Source of the DNA: Planctomycetota bacterium
GTDB lineage: Bacteria > Planctomycetota > UBA8742 > UBA2392
Length of the DNA: 59,660 nt
Direction: 5' to 3'
Assembly: GCA_020849795.1 (NCBI GenBank)
Contig: JADZFR010000042.1
Span: 1-59,660, forward strand
In this document: positions 35,254-44,037 of the stretch, one piece after another
Layout: the number at the start of each line of letters is the position of its first letter
How positions within the stretch are numbered: position 1 is the stretch's first letter
Position numbers and translations under genes: made by a program
Notes under the pieces: generated by a model
Seen by the model: only the letters and a program-made list of their open reading frames with translations
What the model was told of the DNA's origin: nothing
Databases searched by the model: none

Positions 35254-35429
35254 GACGGGACGATAACTTAATCAACCCATGGGGGTCAGGCACGCACGCG
35301 GCTCATTTCGGCGCAAGGCTGGAACCTCGCCCGTGGCATGTCAGAATATACGACGCGTACCCCGACGGCTTGGGACCAGAAAACCAGCGCACCTTCGTGC
35401 GCAGTAGGGCATTTGAGTTGGGGAGTGAC

Positions 35430-38390
35430 ATGAAACCGAGCAACGTTGCCACGCTGTTGTTGATTCTTGGGTGTGCGGTCGCACTCGCGTCATGCGGCGC
35501 GGGCGGCGTGCCCCCCGGTGGCGGCAACCCGGCCCCGGCTCCGATTGTTGTGTCCGTGTCGCCGGTTTCTGTCTATGTGCAGGTCGGCACCCAGCGGCAG
35601 TTTACAGCCACGGTGCAGGGCGGCGGTTCGAACCCGGGCGGCGTCAACTGGTCTGTGCCGGGCGGGCCGACCGCAGGCACAATCAACTCGACGGGCCTGT
35701 ACTCGGCGCCGGCCACGGTCACCGGCACACCGACGATTACCGTGCGCGCTACCAGCCAGAACGACCCCACATCGTTCGACGAGGCCTCGGTGACCATCGT
35801 CAGCGGCCCGGTGTACGGCCAACTTCCGGTACAGTTTGAAGTGCGCACCCGCGGCAACTGGCAGGCGAACCTGGCCCCAGTAACGGTAGGCATACCGCTA
35901 CCCAAGACCGTGCACAGTGACGCCAACCAGCTCAGAATTCAGCAGCAGCTTGGCGGCGCCAACGTGCCCGCGCAGTTCAACGTGGTTTCGCGCTGGGATG
36001 ACGGGTCCATCCGCTGGGTGCAAGCCGACTTTGTTGCCGACCTTTCGGCGCCGACGGGCATCGGCGACTACCAGCTCAACAATGGCGGCACCGGCAGTGC
36101 CACCGGGGGCAATCTCAGCGTCGTGAACGGCGCCATCGACATCACCGTGAATACCGGGTTGCTGAACTTTCGCGTCAGCAAGACCGCGTTCCGCCTGTTC
36201 GAAAGTATCGAGATCGACCGCGACAATGACACCATCGTCGACGACGAGTGCCTGGATACTTCAGCGCTGAAGGGAATTGCTGTCATTGAGGGGGCGAACG
36301 AGTTTGTAATGAGCCAGTCGACGCCGACGCGCGTGGCGGTCGAGCAGTCAGGCCCGATTCGCGCCACCATCTTGATTGAGGGCGAACACCGCGACGCGCT
36401 AAACGCCGTGAAGCTGGATTTCATCTGCCGCATTACCGCCTGGGCCAACTTGCCTTACATCAAGGTGCAGTACAGCTTCAAGAACATGCAGGGCGACGGC
36501 ACCCCAGCCGCCAGTGCCTCGGCGGCGGCTGCGCAGCTTGCCGCGTACGCGACCGCTGACGCCATGAACGTTGACCTGCCTTTTGAGTTCAACGCCACCA
36601 ATCCCGCGGCCATGTTTGGGGGCAGCAGCAACGACCCCACGGTGGGCGCGATGACTGCCGCTGAGTACGCCGAATTGCTGCAAACCTACGGCGGCACCCA
36701 CGACGCAACCGATGCCAACAACCCCCAGCCGGCGGGCTACAGCCCAGGCACCGGCGACGGCAGCAGCGACCCGCTGCTCGACACCTGGGCCACGCAGGAT
36801 GACACCCAGATCACGTTTGCATGCAGCGGCAAGATCACCAACACCGGCAACCATGCCAGCGGCTGGGCCCAGCTTGTGGGCAGCGACTTGCGCGTGACCG
36901 CGGTGCTGCGCGACTTCTGGCAGATGTATCCCAAGAGCCTGCGCGTCCAGGGCGACGGGCTGCTGCGTGTGGGCCTGTGGCCTGATGCCGCGGCCAACCA
37001 GTTGCAGGTGTTTGCCGGCAGCATGCGCACGCATGAACTTCTGTACAGCATTGACCGATCAGGCAGTCTCAGCGCGGCTGTTGGGCTCTCGCGGCATAAC
37101 TTCCTGAATGATCCACCATTGGGCGTGTGCAACCCGCGTCACTACAAGGCCTCGCAGGTCTTCGGCGAAATTGGCGTCACCAACGAAACCATGACTGATG
37201 TGGCCGCATACACCAGCACATCGCAGCCCTTCGTCAGCAGCTATCTGGCCGAGATTGTTACGCACATGGGCGACATTCTGGTCGACCGCTTCGATGGCAA
37301 CGGCACCGCGACCGGCCATGAGTACGGCTTCTGGCACTTTGGCGACGGCAAGACGTTCACGCCCGCCCACGGCTGGGAAAACTGCAACTGGGAAATCGCC
37401 CGCGCCTGCCTGAGCTGGTTTGCCGCAAGCGGCAACATCAATATGTTCCGGTTTGCCGACGAGTCTGTACGGCATTTCCGTGACGTCGTTGTCATGCACA
37501 GCGACATCGGCATGCGCTTTGACTACACCGAGTCGGGCAACCCGGCGGTCAGCGGCGGCAAGGCAAGCCAATTGGGCAAGACGCGCTACGCGCCCAACAA
37601 CAAGCAGCACGACCTGGGCAACTATCACCTGGGCGAGCATCACCTGGATGTGTTCAAGGGCGCATTCCTGGCCGAGCATTACCTGCTGACCGGCGACGCG
37701 CTCAGCCTCGACATCCTCAAAGAGTGCTTCACCTACCTGCGCGGCACCTGGAAGCGCTTCTTTGACGCGGGCAACGGCGGCGTCGACAGCACGATGACCG
37801 CGCCCACCATGTGGCTCAGCAACGCGCTGTACATCGCCAGCGCATATCTCGTGGCCAACGGCCTGAACGACCCGGCCGCGAGCACGGTTGCATCCTACGT
37901 CTGGAACGCGGTTCGCCTGCGGCAGACCACCACCAGTCCGCGCGACCCCAACGGCAACGGATTCGATGACAGCAGCGGCAACTTCGAAGCGTACAAGATC
38001 GGCCACCTGGCCGAAGCCATGGAGTACGCCACTTACGCGCTTGAGATACCGAACATCCAGGTCTTCATGCTGGACATGATGAACTGGCTGCTCGGCACCA
38101 ACGCGCAGGTGTACCTGGGCAATCTGCCAACGCCGCAGTTTGGCAAGTTTGCGCTGGCCCCGGGCGGCACCACCGATTACGGCGCACCGAACCTGATGAT
38201 CGGCGCAGGCTACGGCGCGGCCTACCGGCAAAGCGGTCAGGTCAACTGGCGCACAGCCGCCCAGAACCTGCTCTCTGCTCAGGACCCCAACATTGAGGCA
38301 ACCACCATCGGCGACGACGGCATCCGGCATGCCCCGTTCGCCCAGTTCTTCCGTGGTGGGCCGATGCTGTTGGCTGCTTTAATGAACTGA
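35430..38390 (+). CDS. Secreted lipoprotein with Ig-like domain, PcRGLX/YetA-like
   Basis: This 986-residue protein has a type II signal peptide ending LASC (C22), so lipidation is expected. An Ig-like domain follows (about 40-125, with VSPVSVYVQVGTQRQFTA and ATSQNDPTSF). Next comes a segment resembling the N-terminal domain of PcRGLX/YetA exo-rhamnogalacturonan lyases (PVQFEVRTRG through DDGSIRWVQADF). A long C-terminal region of alpha-rich, aromatic sequence includes YGFWHFGDG and NKQHDLGNYHLGEHHLD. A polysaccharide-lyase-type role at the cell surface is plausible but unproven. ATG 35430 has GGGGAG upstream. It diverges from the unknown membrane protein over 176 bases that include TATACG near 35347. 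Confidence 0.7.
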   Translation: MKPSNVATLLLILGCAVALASCGAGGVPPGGGNPAPAPIVVSVSPVSVYVQVGTQRQFTATVQGGGSNPGGVNWSVPGGPTAGTINSTGLYSAPATVTGTPTITVRATSQNDPTSFDEASVTIVSGPVYGQLPVQFEVRTRGNWQANLAPVTVGIPLPKTVHSDANQLRIQQQLGGANVPAQFNVVSRWDDGSIRWVQADFVADLSAPTGIGDYQLNNGGTGSATGGNLSVVNGAIDITVNTGLLNFRVSKTAFRLFESIEIDRDNDTIVDDECLDTSALKGIAVIEGANEFVMSQSTPTRVAVEQSGPIRATILIEGEHRDALNAVKLDFICRITAWANLPYIKVQYSFKNMQGDGTPAASASAAAAQLAAYATADAMNVDLPFEFNATNPAAMFGGSSNDPTVGAMTAAEYAELLQTYGGTHDATDANNPQPAGYSPGTGDGSSDPLLDTWATQDDTQITFACSGKITNTGNHASGWAQLVGSDLRVTAVLRDFWQMYPKSLRVQGDGLLRVGLWPDAAANQLQVFAGSMRTHELLYSIDRSGSLSAAVGLSRHNFLNDPPLGVCNPRHYKASQVFGEIGVTNETMTDVAAYTSTSQPFVSSYLAEIVTHMGDILVDRFDGNGTATGHEYGFWHFGDGKTFTPAHGWENCNWEIARACLSWFAASGNINMFRFADESVRHFRDVVVMHSDIGMRFDYTESGNPAVSGGKASQLGKTRYAPNNKQHDLGNYHLGEHHLDVFKGAFLAEHYLLTGDALSLDILKECFTYLRGTWKRFFDAGNGGVDSTMTAPTMWLSNALYIASAYLVANGLNDPAASTVASYVWNAVRLRQTTTSPRDPNGNGFDDSSGNFEAYKIGHLAEAMEYATYALEIPNIQVFMLDMMNWLLGTNAQVYLGNLPTPQFGKFALAPGGTTDYGAPNLMIGAGYGAAYRQSGQVNWRTAAQNLLSAQDPNIEATTIGDDGIRHAPFAQFFRGGPMLLAALMN

Positions 38391-38501
38391 AGTCACGCGG
38401 CGCGCGGTTATCTTTTCCACAGGCGCACAGCCCCTCGACTAAACAGTCGCATTGGGCCAAAATGCGCCTAGCAAGTGCATTTCGTGCGTTCGGAGTCCCG
38501 C

Positions 38502-40970
38502 ATGTCAAAACCCCCAGCACCGGACCAGAAGTCCCTGGTGGGTTACACCATCGGCAAGTGCAAGCTGCTGCGCATCTGCGGCCGCGGCGCGATGGGCACA
38601 GTGTACAAGGGCATGCACCAGGGCCTCGACATTGAGGTCGCGGTCAAGATTCTGCCGCCGCACCTCGCGATCAATTCCAACCTGGTTGAGCGCTTCATGC
38701 GCGAAGCCAAACTTGCGGCCCGTCTGAATCACGTCAACACAGTGCGCGTGTACGACGTTGGCGAAGAGTCGGGCTACTACTACCTGGTCATGGAGTTCAT
38801 CGACGGCACCGACGCGCTGGAGTTGTTGCGCCGCCTCGGCCCCCAGAGTGCCGCCGTCGTTGCCGACATCGGCGCCGGCGCCGCCCGTGCGCTGGATTCC
38901 GCACACAAGAACGACGTGATTCACCGCGACATCAAACCGGCGAACCTGATGTTGCCGAACTCGGGCGGCGTCAAGGTCGCCGACTTCGGGTTGGCGCGCG
39001 CGCTGGCCAGTGAGTCCGGGCTCACCATGACCGGCGCGATCATGGGCACGCCCGACTACATGGCACCTGAACAGGCGCAGGGCGTAAGCGTTGGCCCCCT
39101 GGCCGACGCATACAGCCTGGGCGCGACGTTGTTCCACCTGTTCGTCGGGCGCCCACCCTTTCAGGGTGCGACGCCGATGGCTGTCGCGTTGCAGCACGTC
39201 ACCAGCCGGATTGTCGTGCCAGAGAACATGGTCAAGGACGAAGCCAGCCGCCAGCTGACTCGGGTCATCCATGAGCTGACGCAGAAAGACCCGGCCAAGC
39301 GCGCCAAGGACCTTGATGCGGTGGCGCGGCGCCTGGTCGAGATCGCCCGCGCCAACAAGCGTACCCAAAAGCTGCTGTCTGAGGGTGCGACTCTGTTTGC
39401 GACCGCGGGCGTGAAAATCGACGTCGACGCGATCAACAAGGCCAAAGAAAGCGAAGCAGTCGAAGAGCTGGATAAGGGGCGCGTCGAGTCCCCGCACCTC
39501 GAGAAGTTGCGGAAAGCCGCCGAAAAGGCGCGCAGCGGCATGCACGCCGCGATCCCCGAGCCGCAAGCCAAGGCAAAGCCGTTGCCCAGCGAAATGGCGG
39601 AGCTGACCGGCGACATGGTTCGGGAAGCGCGCTCACGCGCGCGCCGCAGTTCAGGCCAGATTGCGGCCTTGCCGCGCGACACCGGAGAAGGCTCCGGCGT
39701 ACGCCGCGCGACCAACAGCAACCCCGCGATGTCGCCGCACCGCGAGCAGCGCCCCACGACCAGCTCAAGCCGCCGCCAGCCGGTGGTGCAGAACCCGGAG
39801 ATGGATGAGAGCGAATGGCAGACGTACGCCGCCAAGAGCTTCCCCACCTTCGAGAAGAGCTCGATCATGGACCGCTCGGCCCGTGAACGTGCCGCGGCGT
39901 CCAGTTCAAGCATCGAGCGGCATGCCAGCGGCCTGCACGCCCCGGTCGGCATGGAAGCGCCGGCACATTCCGTGTACGTGGCGCCGCGCAGGAAGAGCGG
40001 CAGCCTGGGTGCGTTGCTTACGCTGGTCGTCATCGGCGCGGCTGCCTTCGGCGGCTGGTGGTTTTTTCTGCGAGATCAGAGTGGCACACAGCCCACCGAC
40101 GGCGGGCCTGAGAGCACTGAGCCTTCCGTGCGGCGCTTCAAAGCGGCAGCCAAGGGCGGCATTGCAGCCGTTGCCGCCGCGCGCAGCGGGGCCGTTGTCT
40201 ATTCAGGCACGGAAGAAGGCGAAGTTCGCAGCTGGATGCCCGGCCAGTCTGAGCCTGCCTACTCGCAAAAACTGCGCGGGTCCATCACCGCGCTTGCGGT
40301 GCGTGGCGACGGCCAGCGTGTGGCTGTGGGCAACGACGCCGGCGAAGTCATTGAACTGGATGCCGCCAACCTGAGCATCATGCGCAATCAGATTGTGCAT
40401 CTGCCCGGCGTGCGCATTACCGCACTGTCTTATCCGTCGGCCGGCCTGTTGCTGATTGGCGACAGTAAGGGCAGGGTGCGCACCTCTTTGGGTGCGGACC
40501 CGGTACAGGTAAGCGAAGACGGGGCGGCCATCAGCACGATGCTATGGCGCGCCGGCGAACTGTGGGTGAGCGCGGGCAAAACCATCGCACGCTATGACTT
40601 TGGGGACGAAGGCCTGCGCGTGATCAGCAGCTTCCCGAACCTGCCGGCGCCCGTCGTGATGATGACCGACACCGGCGAGGCAGTGTATGCGGCCTTCGGC
40701 AACCAAGTGCAGCGGCTGCTCCCGGATGGTGTTCAAGGCCCGGTGTTCGATGCAGAGCAGGCGTTCGTAACAGCAACTCCCGATGGAAAAGGTCTGCTGG
40801 TGTTCAGCAAGAGCGGCATTTCGGTGCTTGATCCGGCGACCATGCAGATTTCAAAAACGGTTGAACTGGTTCGCCCCGGCGTCGCGCTGGTTGCTACCGC
40901 AACCGGCGACAAGACGCGTATCGTCATCGGCACCCATGCCGGCGAAATTCTCGAAGTGACTCTGCGCTGA
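38502..40970 (+). CDS. Hanks-type Ser/Thr kinase 2 with extracytoplasmic propeller
   Basis: This 822-residue receptor-like kinase has an N-terminal kinase domain (about 15-290) with GRGAMGTVYKG, lysine in VAVKIL (K49), HRDIKPAN (D143) and DFGLAR (161-163). A linker of about 210 residues rich in Arg/Ser leads to one membrane helix (about 505-525: LLTLVVIGAAAFGGWWFFL). The outer part is a repeat region, about 280 residues, with WD40/PQQ-like blades (AVAAARSGAVVYSGTEEGEV, ALAVRGDGQRVAVGNDAGEV). Such propellers typically bind ligand or protein. ATG 38502 has GGAG upstream. lgt converges on it with 12 bases between. Confidence 0.93.
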   Translation: MSKPPAPDQKSLVGYTIGKCKLLRICGRGAMGTVYKGMHQGLDIEVAVKILPPHLAINSNLVERFMREAKLAARLNHVNTVRVYDVGEESGYYYLVMEFIDGTDALELLRRLGPQSAAVVADIGAGAARALDSAHKNDVIHRDIKPANLMLPNSGGVKVADFGLARALASESGLTMTGAIMGTPDYMAPEQAQGVSVGPLADAYSLGATLFHLFVGRPPFQGATPMAVALQHVTSRIVVPENMVKDEASRQLTRVIHELTQKDPAKRAKDLDAVARRLVEIARANKRTQKLLSEGATLFATAGVKIDVDAINKAKESEAVEELDKGRVESPHLEKLRKAAEKARSGMHAAIPEPQAKAKPLPSEMAELTGDMVREARSRARRSSGQIAALPRDTGEGSGVRRATNSNPAMSPHREQRPTTSSSRRQPVVQNPEMDESEWQTYAAKSFPTFEKSSIMDRSARERAAASSSSIERHASGLHAPVGMEAPAHSVYVAPRRKSGSLGALLTLVVIGAAAFGGWWFFLRDQSGTQPTDGGPESTEPSVRRFKAAAKGGIAAVAAARSGAVVYSGTEEGEVRSWMPGQSEPAYSQKLRGSITALAVRGDGQRVAVGNDAGEVIELDAANLSIMRNQIVHLPGVRITALSYPSAGLLLIGDSKGRVRTSLGADPVQVSEDGAAISTMLWRAGELWVSAGKTIARYDFGDEGLRVISSFPNLPAPVVMMTDTGEAVYAAFGNQVQRLLPDGVQGPVFDAEQAFVTATPDGKGLLVFSKSGISVLDPATMQISKTVELVRPGVALVATATGDKTRIVIGTHAGEILEVTLR

Positions 40971-40982
40971 TCAACAGCTCGA

Positions 40983-42215
40983 TCAACTTGCTGCGGGCGG
41001 CTGCTCGCCCGGCTTGTTTGTGTCCGGTGTTTCCGGGGCCGCCTGATTCGGCGTGTCTTCGGACGGTGCTTCTTTCTTCTTGCGCACGCCGATGATCTCG
41101 GGGAAGTCGCGAATGGTTTCGCGCCAGAACCCGCCGCGCCTTTCTTCAGCGCTGTATTCTTTGCCGCGCAACTTGGCCACGCGGTGCATGAAAAACATCG
41201 CCAGCCCGCAGGCGAAAATCACCACCGACAAAAACTGACCCATCGTCAAGCCGATTGCGTGCAGGAACTGCGCTGTGCCGCCAAGTGCCTCGGCCTGCGC
41301 CGGGTCGATCTGGCTGTCAGGTTGGCGAATCATTTCAGCCGGGATCCGGAAGATCGCATACAGCATCAGGAATGCGCCGGCCAATTGTCCGGGAAACTTT
41401 AAGCGGCGCCGCAGCAGCCACACCAGCAGCAGCACGGTGACGCCCTCGAACAGGAATTGCACGGCCTGGCTGGGATAGCGCCCGGGAAAGTACTGTTGCA
41501 CCTGCTCCCAGATTTCGGGCTTCACGGGCAACGGGTGCAGAGCCTCATTGGGAATGTCGCGGTAGCTGGCGCCCGGATTGGCGGCCATCCAGTCGTCCTG
41601 CAGGGCGCGCATCAGTTTGCCCTGCGCGATCGTGTCATTGTGGTCGGTGGGGAACTTCATCGCGTACCACGGCAGCTTGTCGGCGTCGTAGATCGGCTTG
41701 CCCGCATCGTCGGTGATTGCGCGGCCGTACAACTCGCCATTGATGAAGTTGCCGACGCGCACCAGCGCCACGCCCAGCGGGACAATGTGCACCCCGGCGT
41801 CCAGAATGTTCCAGACACTGGCTTTGTGCCGCCACGCATACAACAGCACAGCAAGTCCGACGCCGAACACGCCGCCGTGAAAGCTCATGCCGCCGTCCCA
41901 GACCGCAAAAATCATCTTGATGCGCGCGCCAAGTTCCAGGTTGTCCTTGTTCAGGACCAGCTTGTCGAACTGGTAGAAAAGCAGATAGCCAAGCCGCCCG
42001 CCCACGAACGTGCCCAGCACGCCGTACACAATGATGTTGGTGATGTCTTCGGCTTTGCAGCGCAGGTAGCCCGTCTTTTGAAGCCAACGCAGAAACAGGT
42101 AACCGATCGTGAACGCCAGCACATACATCAGGCCGTACCAGCGCAGCGCGAGCGGCGTATCGCCAAGCTGGAAAATGACCGGGTCAATGTTGGGGTGAGG
42201 CAATAGTGACAGCAC
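40983..42215 (-). CDS. lgt: Prolipoprotein diacylglyceryl transferase
   Basis: Lgt attaches diacylglycerol from phosphatidylglycerol to lipobox cysteines, the first step in lipoprotein maturation. The 410-residue protein is longer than the usual 260-300. Signature text includes GGMSFHGGVFGVGLAVLL, RVGNFINGELYGR and RYPSQAVQFLFEG. An extra segment of about 75 residues lies between the NGELYGR and YPSQ motifs, and a charged, Pro-rich tail of about 60 residues ends the protein. GTG at 42215 has AGGAA upstream. It diverges from the flavin-halogenase-like gene. It would process lipoproteins such as the one at 35.4 kb. Confidence 0.95.
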   Translation of the reverse strand: MLSLLPHPNIDPVIFQLGDTPLALRWYGLMYVLAFTIGYLFLRWLQKTGYLRCKAEDITNIIVYGVLGTFVGGRLGYLLFYQFDKLVLNKDNLELGARIKMIFAVWDGGMSFHGGVFGVGLAVLLYAWRHKASVWNILDAGVHIVPLGVALVRVGNFINGELYGRAITDDAGKPIYDADKLPWYAMKFPTDHNDTIAQGKLMRALQDDWMAANPGASYRDIPNEALHPLPVKPEIWEQVQQYFPGRYPSQAVQFLFEGVTVLLLVWLLRRRLKFPGQLAGAFLMLYAIFRIPAEMIRQPDSQIDPAQAEALGGTAQFLHAIGLTMGQFLSVVIFACGLAMFFMHRVAKLRGKEYSAEERRGGFWRETIRDFPEIIGVRKKKEAPSEDTPNQAAPETPDTNKPGEQPPAAS

Positions 42216-42326
42216 GCTCAGTTCCTGTATTCAGCAAGGGCGGCACTCTAGTGATACGAATTGCGGACTGCCATACTCCGCTTCAGGCCGCTTGTTTTAG
42301 GGGCTGCGCCGCAGCACAATCAGCTC

Positions 42327-43556
42327 ATGCAGTCTTTTGACGTCACGATCATCGGTGGCGGCCCCGGCGGCAGCACGCTGGGCGCGTTGCTGGCGCAGCA
42401 GGGCCGGCGTGTCTGCATCATTGAGCGCGACGCGTTTCCGCGCTTCCGCATTGGCGAAAGCCTGCTGCCATTCAGCATCGACATCTTTGCCAAGACCGGC
42501 GTACTGCAGAAGATTCACGATGCGGGCTTCATGGTCAAGCATGGCGCGCGCTTCGTGATCGACGAGTCCCTTGAAGAAGAGTGCTTCTGGTTCAAGAACG
42601 GCCTCGACAAGGACCATCCATACGCTTTCCAGGTGCAGCGCGCGGCGTTTGACGAGTTGCTGTTGAATCACGCGCGCGAGCTTGGTGTCACCGTACACCA
42701 GCCGGTGCAGGCCAATGAGCTTCGAGTCTCTGCCGATGCAGCGGTAGTGACAACGCCTGCCGGCGAAATCAGCGCCAAAATCGTGTGCGACGTGTCGGGG
42801 CGCTGGACGTTTCTCAGCACCAGGCAAGGCCAGCGCAAGATTCACCCAAGCCACCGCAAAGTCACGGCGTTCGGGCACTTCAAGAACGTCGTGCGCTGCG
42901 AACAGGACCCCAGCAACATCATCATCGCGCGCTTTGGCGATACACGGATGGGATGGTTCTGGCTGATCCCGTTTACCGATGGCACGACCAGCGTCGGCGT
43001 AGTTGCCGATGCCGGATACTTCAAGGACAGCGGGTTGGGCGCAGCCGAGTTCTTTGAGCGCAGCATAGCCGCAAGCCGGTCGATTGCGCCGCGCATGAAA
43101 GACGCCGAGCTGTGCGGCGCGATCAGGGCGGAAAGCGACTTCAGCTATACGAGTGACCGGCACGCCGGCGACCGCTGGATCAAGGTGGGGGATGCGGGCG
43201 CGTTCATTGACCCGGTGTTCAGTTCAGGCGTGTTCCTGAGCACCAAGGCGGCTGAACTGGCAGCACAGGCGATCTCGCGCGCGTTTGACGCTGATGACTT
43301 CAGCGCCGCGATGTTTGCGGACTATGAGGCGCGCATTCGACATGGCACCAAAGTCTTCTGGGCGTTCATAGACGCCTTTTACAACCGCGACTTTCTCAAG
43401 CAGATGGTCACAAGCCGTCGCCGCCCGCTGCTGCAAAGCAGCATCACCAGTCTGCTGGCCGGCGACATCTACAACGAGAACAACAACCTGATCACGTTTC
43501 TCACCGGCAAGGGCGGCGCATTCGCCGATGGCGAAGTAGAGGCGCTGCTAGGTTGA
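42327..43556 (+). CDS. FAD-dependent halogenase-like oxidoreductase
   Basis: This 409-residue flavoprotein has an N-terminal FAD-binding GGGPGG (10-15), the FPRFRIGESLLP block and the GWFWLIP motif (209-215), which is the GWxWxIP signature of flavin-dependent halogenases. A lysine in FMVKHGARF (K71) is at the position of the halogenase catalytic lysine. Similar proteins are also annotated as geranylgeranyl reductases or generic oxidoreductases. No biosynthetic cluster or flavin reductase is adjacent. ATG 42327 begins the conserved core; the frame is open to 42261. A substrate cannot be named. Confidence 0.8.
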   Translation: MQSFDVTIIGGGPGGSTLGALLAQQGRRVCIIERDAFPRFRIGESLLPFSIDIFAKTGVLQKIHDAGFMVKHGARFVIDESLEEECFWFKNGLDKDHPYAFQVQRAAFDELLLNHARELGVTVHQPVQANELRVSADAAVVTTPAGEISAKIVCDVSGRWTFLSTRQGQRKIHPSHRKVTAFGHFKNVVRCEQDPSNIIIARFGDTRMGWFWLIPFTDGTTSVGVVADAGYFKDSGLGAAEFFERSIAASRSIAPRMKDAELCGAIRAESDFSYTSDRHAGDRWIKVGDAGAFIDPVFSSGVFLSTKAAELAAQAISRAFDADDFSAAMFADYEARIRHGTKVFWAFIDAFYNRDFLKQMVTSRRRPLLQSSITSLLAGDIYNENNNLITFLTGKGGAFADGEVEALLG

Positions 43557-43675
43557 AATCCCGCGACGGCAGTCGCGAGTGCCGCGGCGCAGTTGCCGCG
43601 ACAAGTGTTTGTGCCGCAAGAGAAGTTCGCCGACCTCTCGGTTGGCGGCCCGCGACTTCCGTCGCGGGCTTTCAG

Positions 43676-43738
43676 GGCGAAAAACGAGACACGCCGAGGA
43701 ACAGTCCTCGGCGAGCTCGGCGTAGAAAACGGCTTGGG
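43676..43738 (+). repeat. 63-base direct repeat, copy 1
   Basis: This copy differs from copy 2 at a single base (G versus T in the loop of the CGCCGAGGA hairpin). Both start GGCGAAAAACGAGACACG and end CGGCTTGGG. The offset between copies is 176 bases. Confidence 0.85.
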
Positions 43739-43851
43739 TCGCGGCAGTCCAGTGGACTGCCGCGAGAGCGAAGCAGCCCGACGCAGCCTTGGCGGAGTCG
43801 GGCGTAAGCGAAGCGCGGGGCCCCAAGCCGTCGTTCGATTCGGGCGAACCT

Positions 43852-43914
43852 GGCGAAAAACGAGACACGCCGAGGAACATTCCTCGGCGAGCTCGGCGTA
43901 GAAAACGGCTTGGG
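43852..43914 (+). repeat. 63-base direct repeat, copy 2
   Basis: This is the second copy of the element at 43676-43738. It is bracketed by inverted CCCCAAGCCG (43820-43829) and CGGCTTGGGG (about 43906-43915), so this copy could fold as one long structure. Confidence 0.85.
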
Positions 43915-44037
43915 GGCCGGTCTTCCGAAAGCATGTATTGCAACCGACGTGCCAATCACCCAATGTCGCAAAGCGTTGTATCTATAAGACTTGCGCCGTT
44001 GTTCTCAACACTGGCGACCTAGCGCTTCGTATAGTTG

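Larger units (their letters stand above)
43557..44037. repeat. Palindrome-rich intergenic repeat cluster
   Basis: This 481-base gap has no credible gene. Its first 365 bases are dense with hairpins: CGCGGC/GCCGCG (43583-43600), GCCCGCGAC/GTCGCGGGC (43648-43669), CGCCGAGGA/TCCTCGGCG (43692-43713 and 43868-43889) and GCGGCAGTCCA/TGGACTGCCGC (43741-43763). It also contains two copies of a 63-base direct repeat. The last 115 bases are AT-richer and carry an inverted repeat GCGTTGTAT/ATACAACGC (43973-43981 with 44040-44048) that reaches the 3-prime end of the next gene. Open frames here have no coding character. Confidence 0.75.

Noticed and set aside
35254..35429. Promoter for the lipoprotein based on TATACG near 35347
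   Set aside because: No -35 hexamer at an acceptable distance was found, so it was not listed as a promoter.
43557..43920. CRISPR array
   Set aside because: Only two direct repeats exist, at 176-base spacing, with no regular spacers and no cas genes.
43469..43971. Minus-strand open frames of 99-164 codons in the repeat cluster
   Set aside because: They consist of translated palindromes and repeated text in several frames, so they are not real genes.
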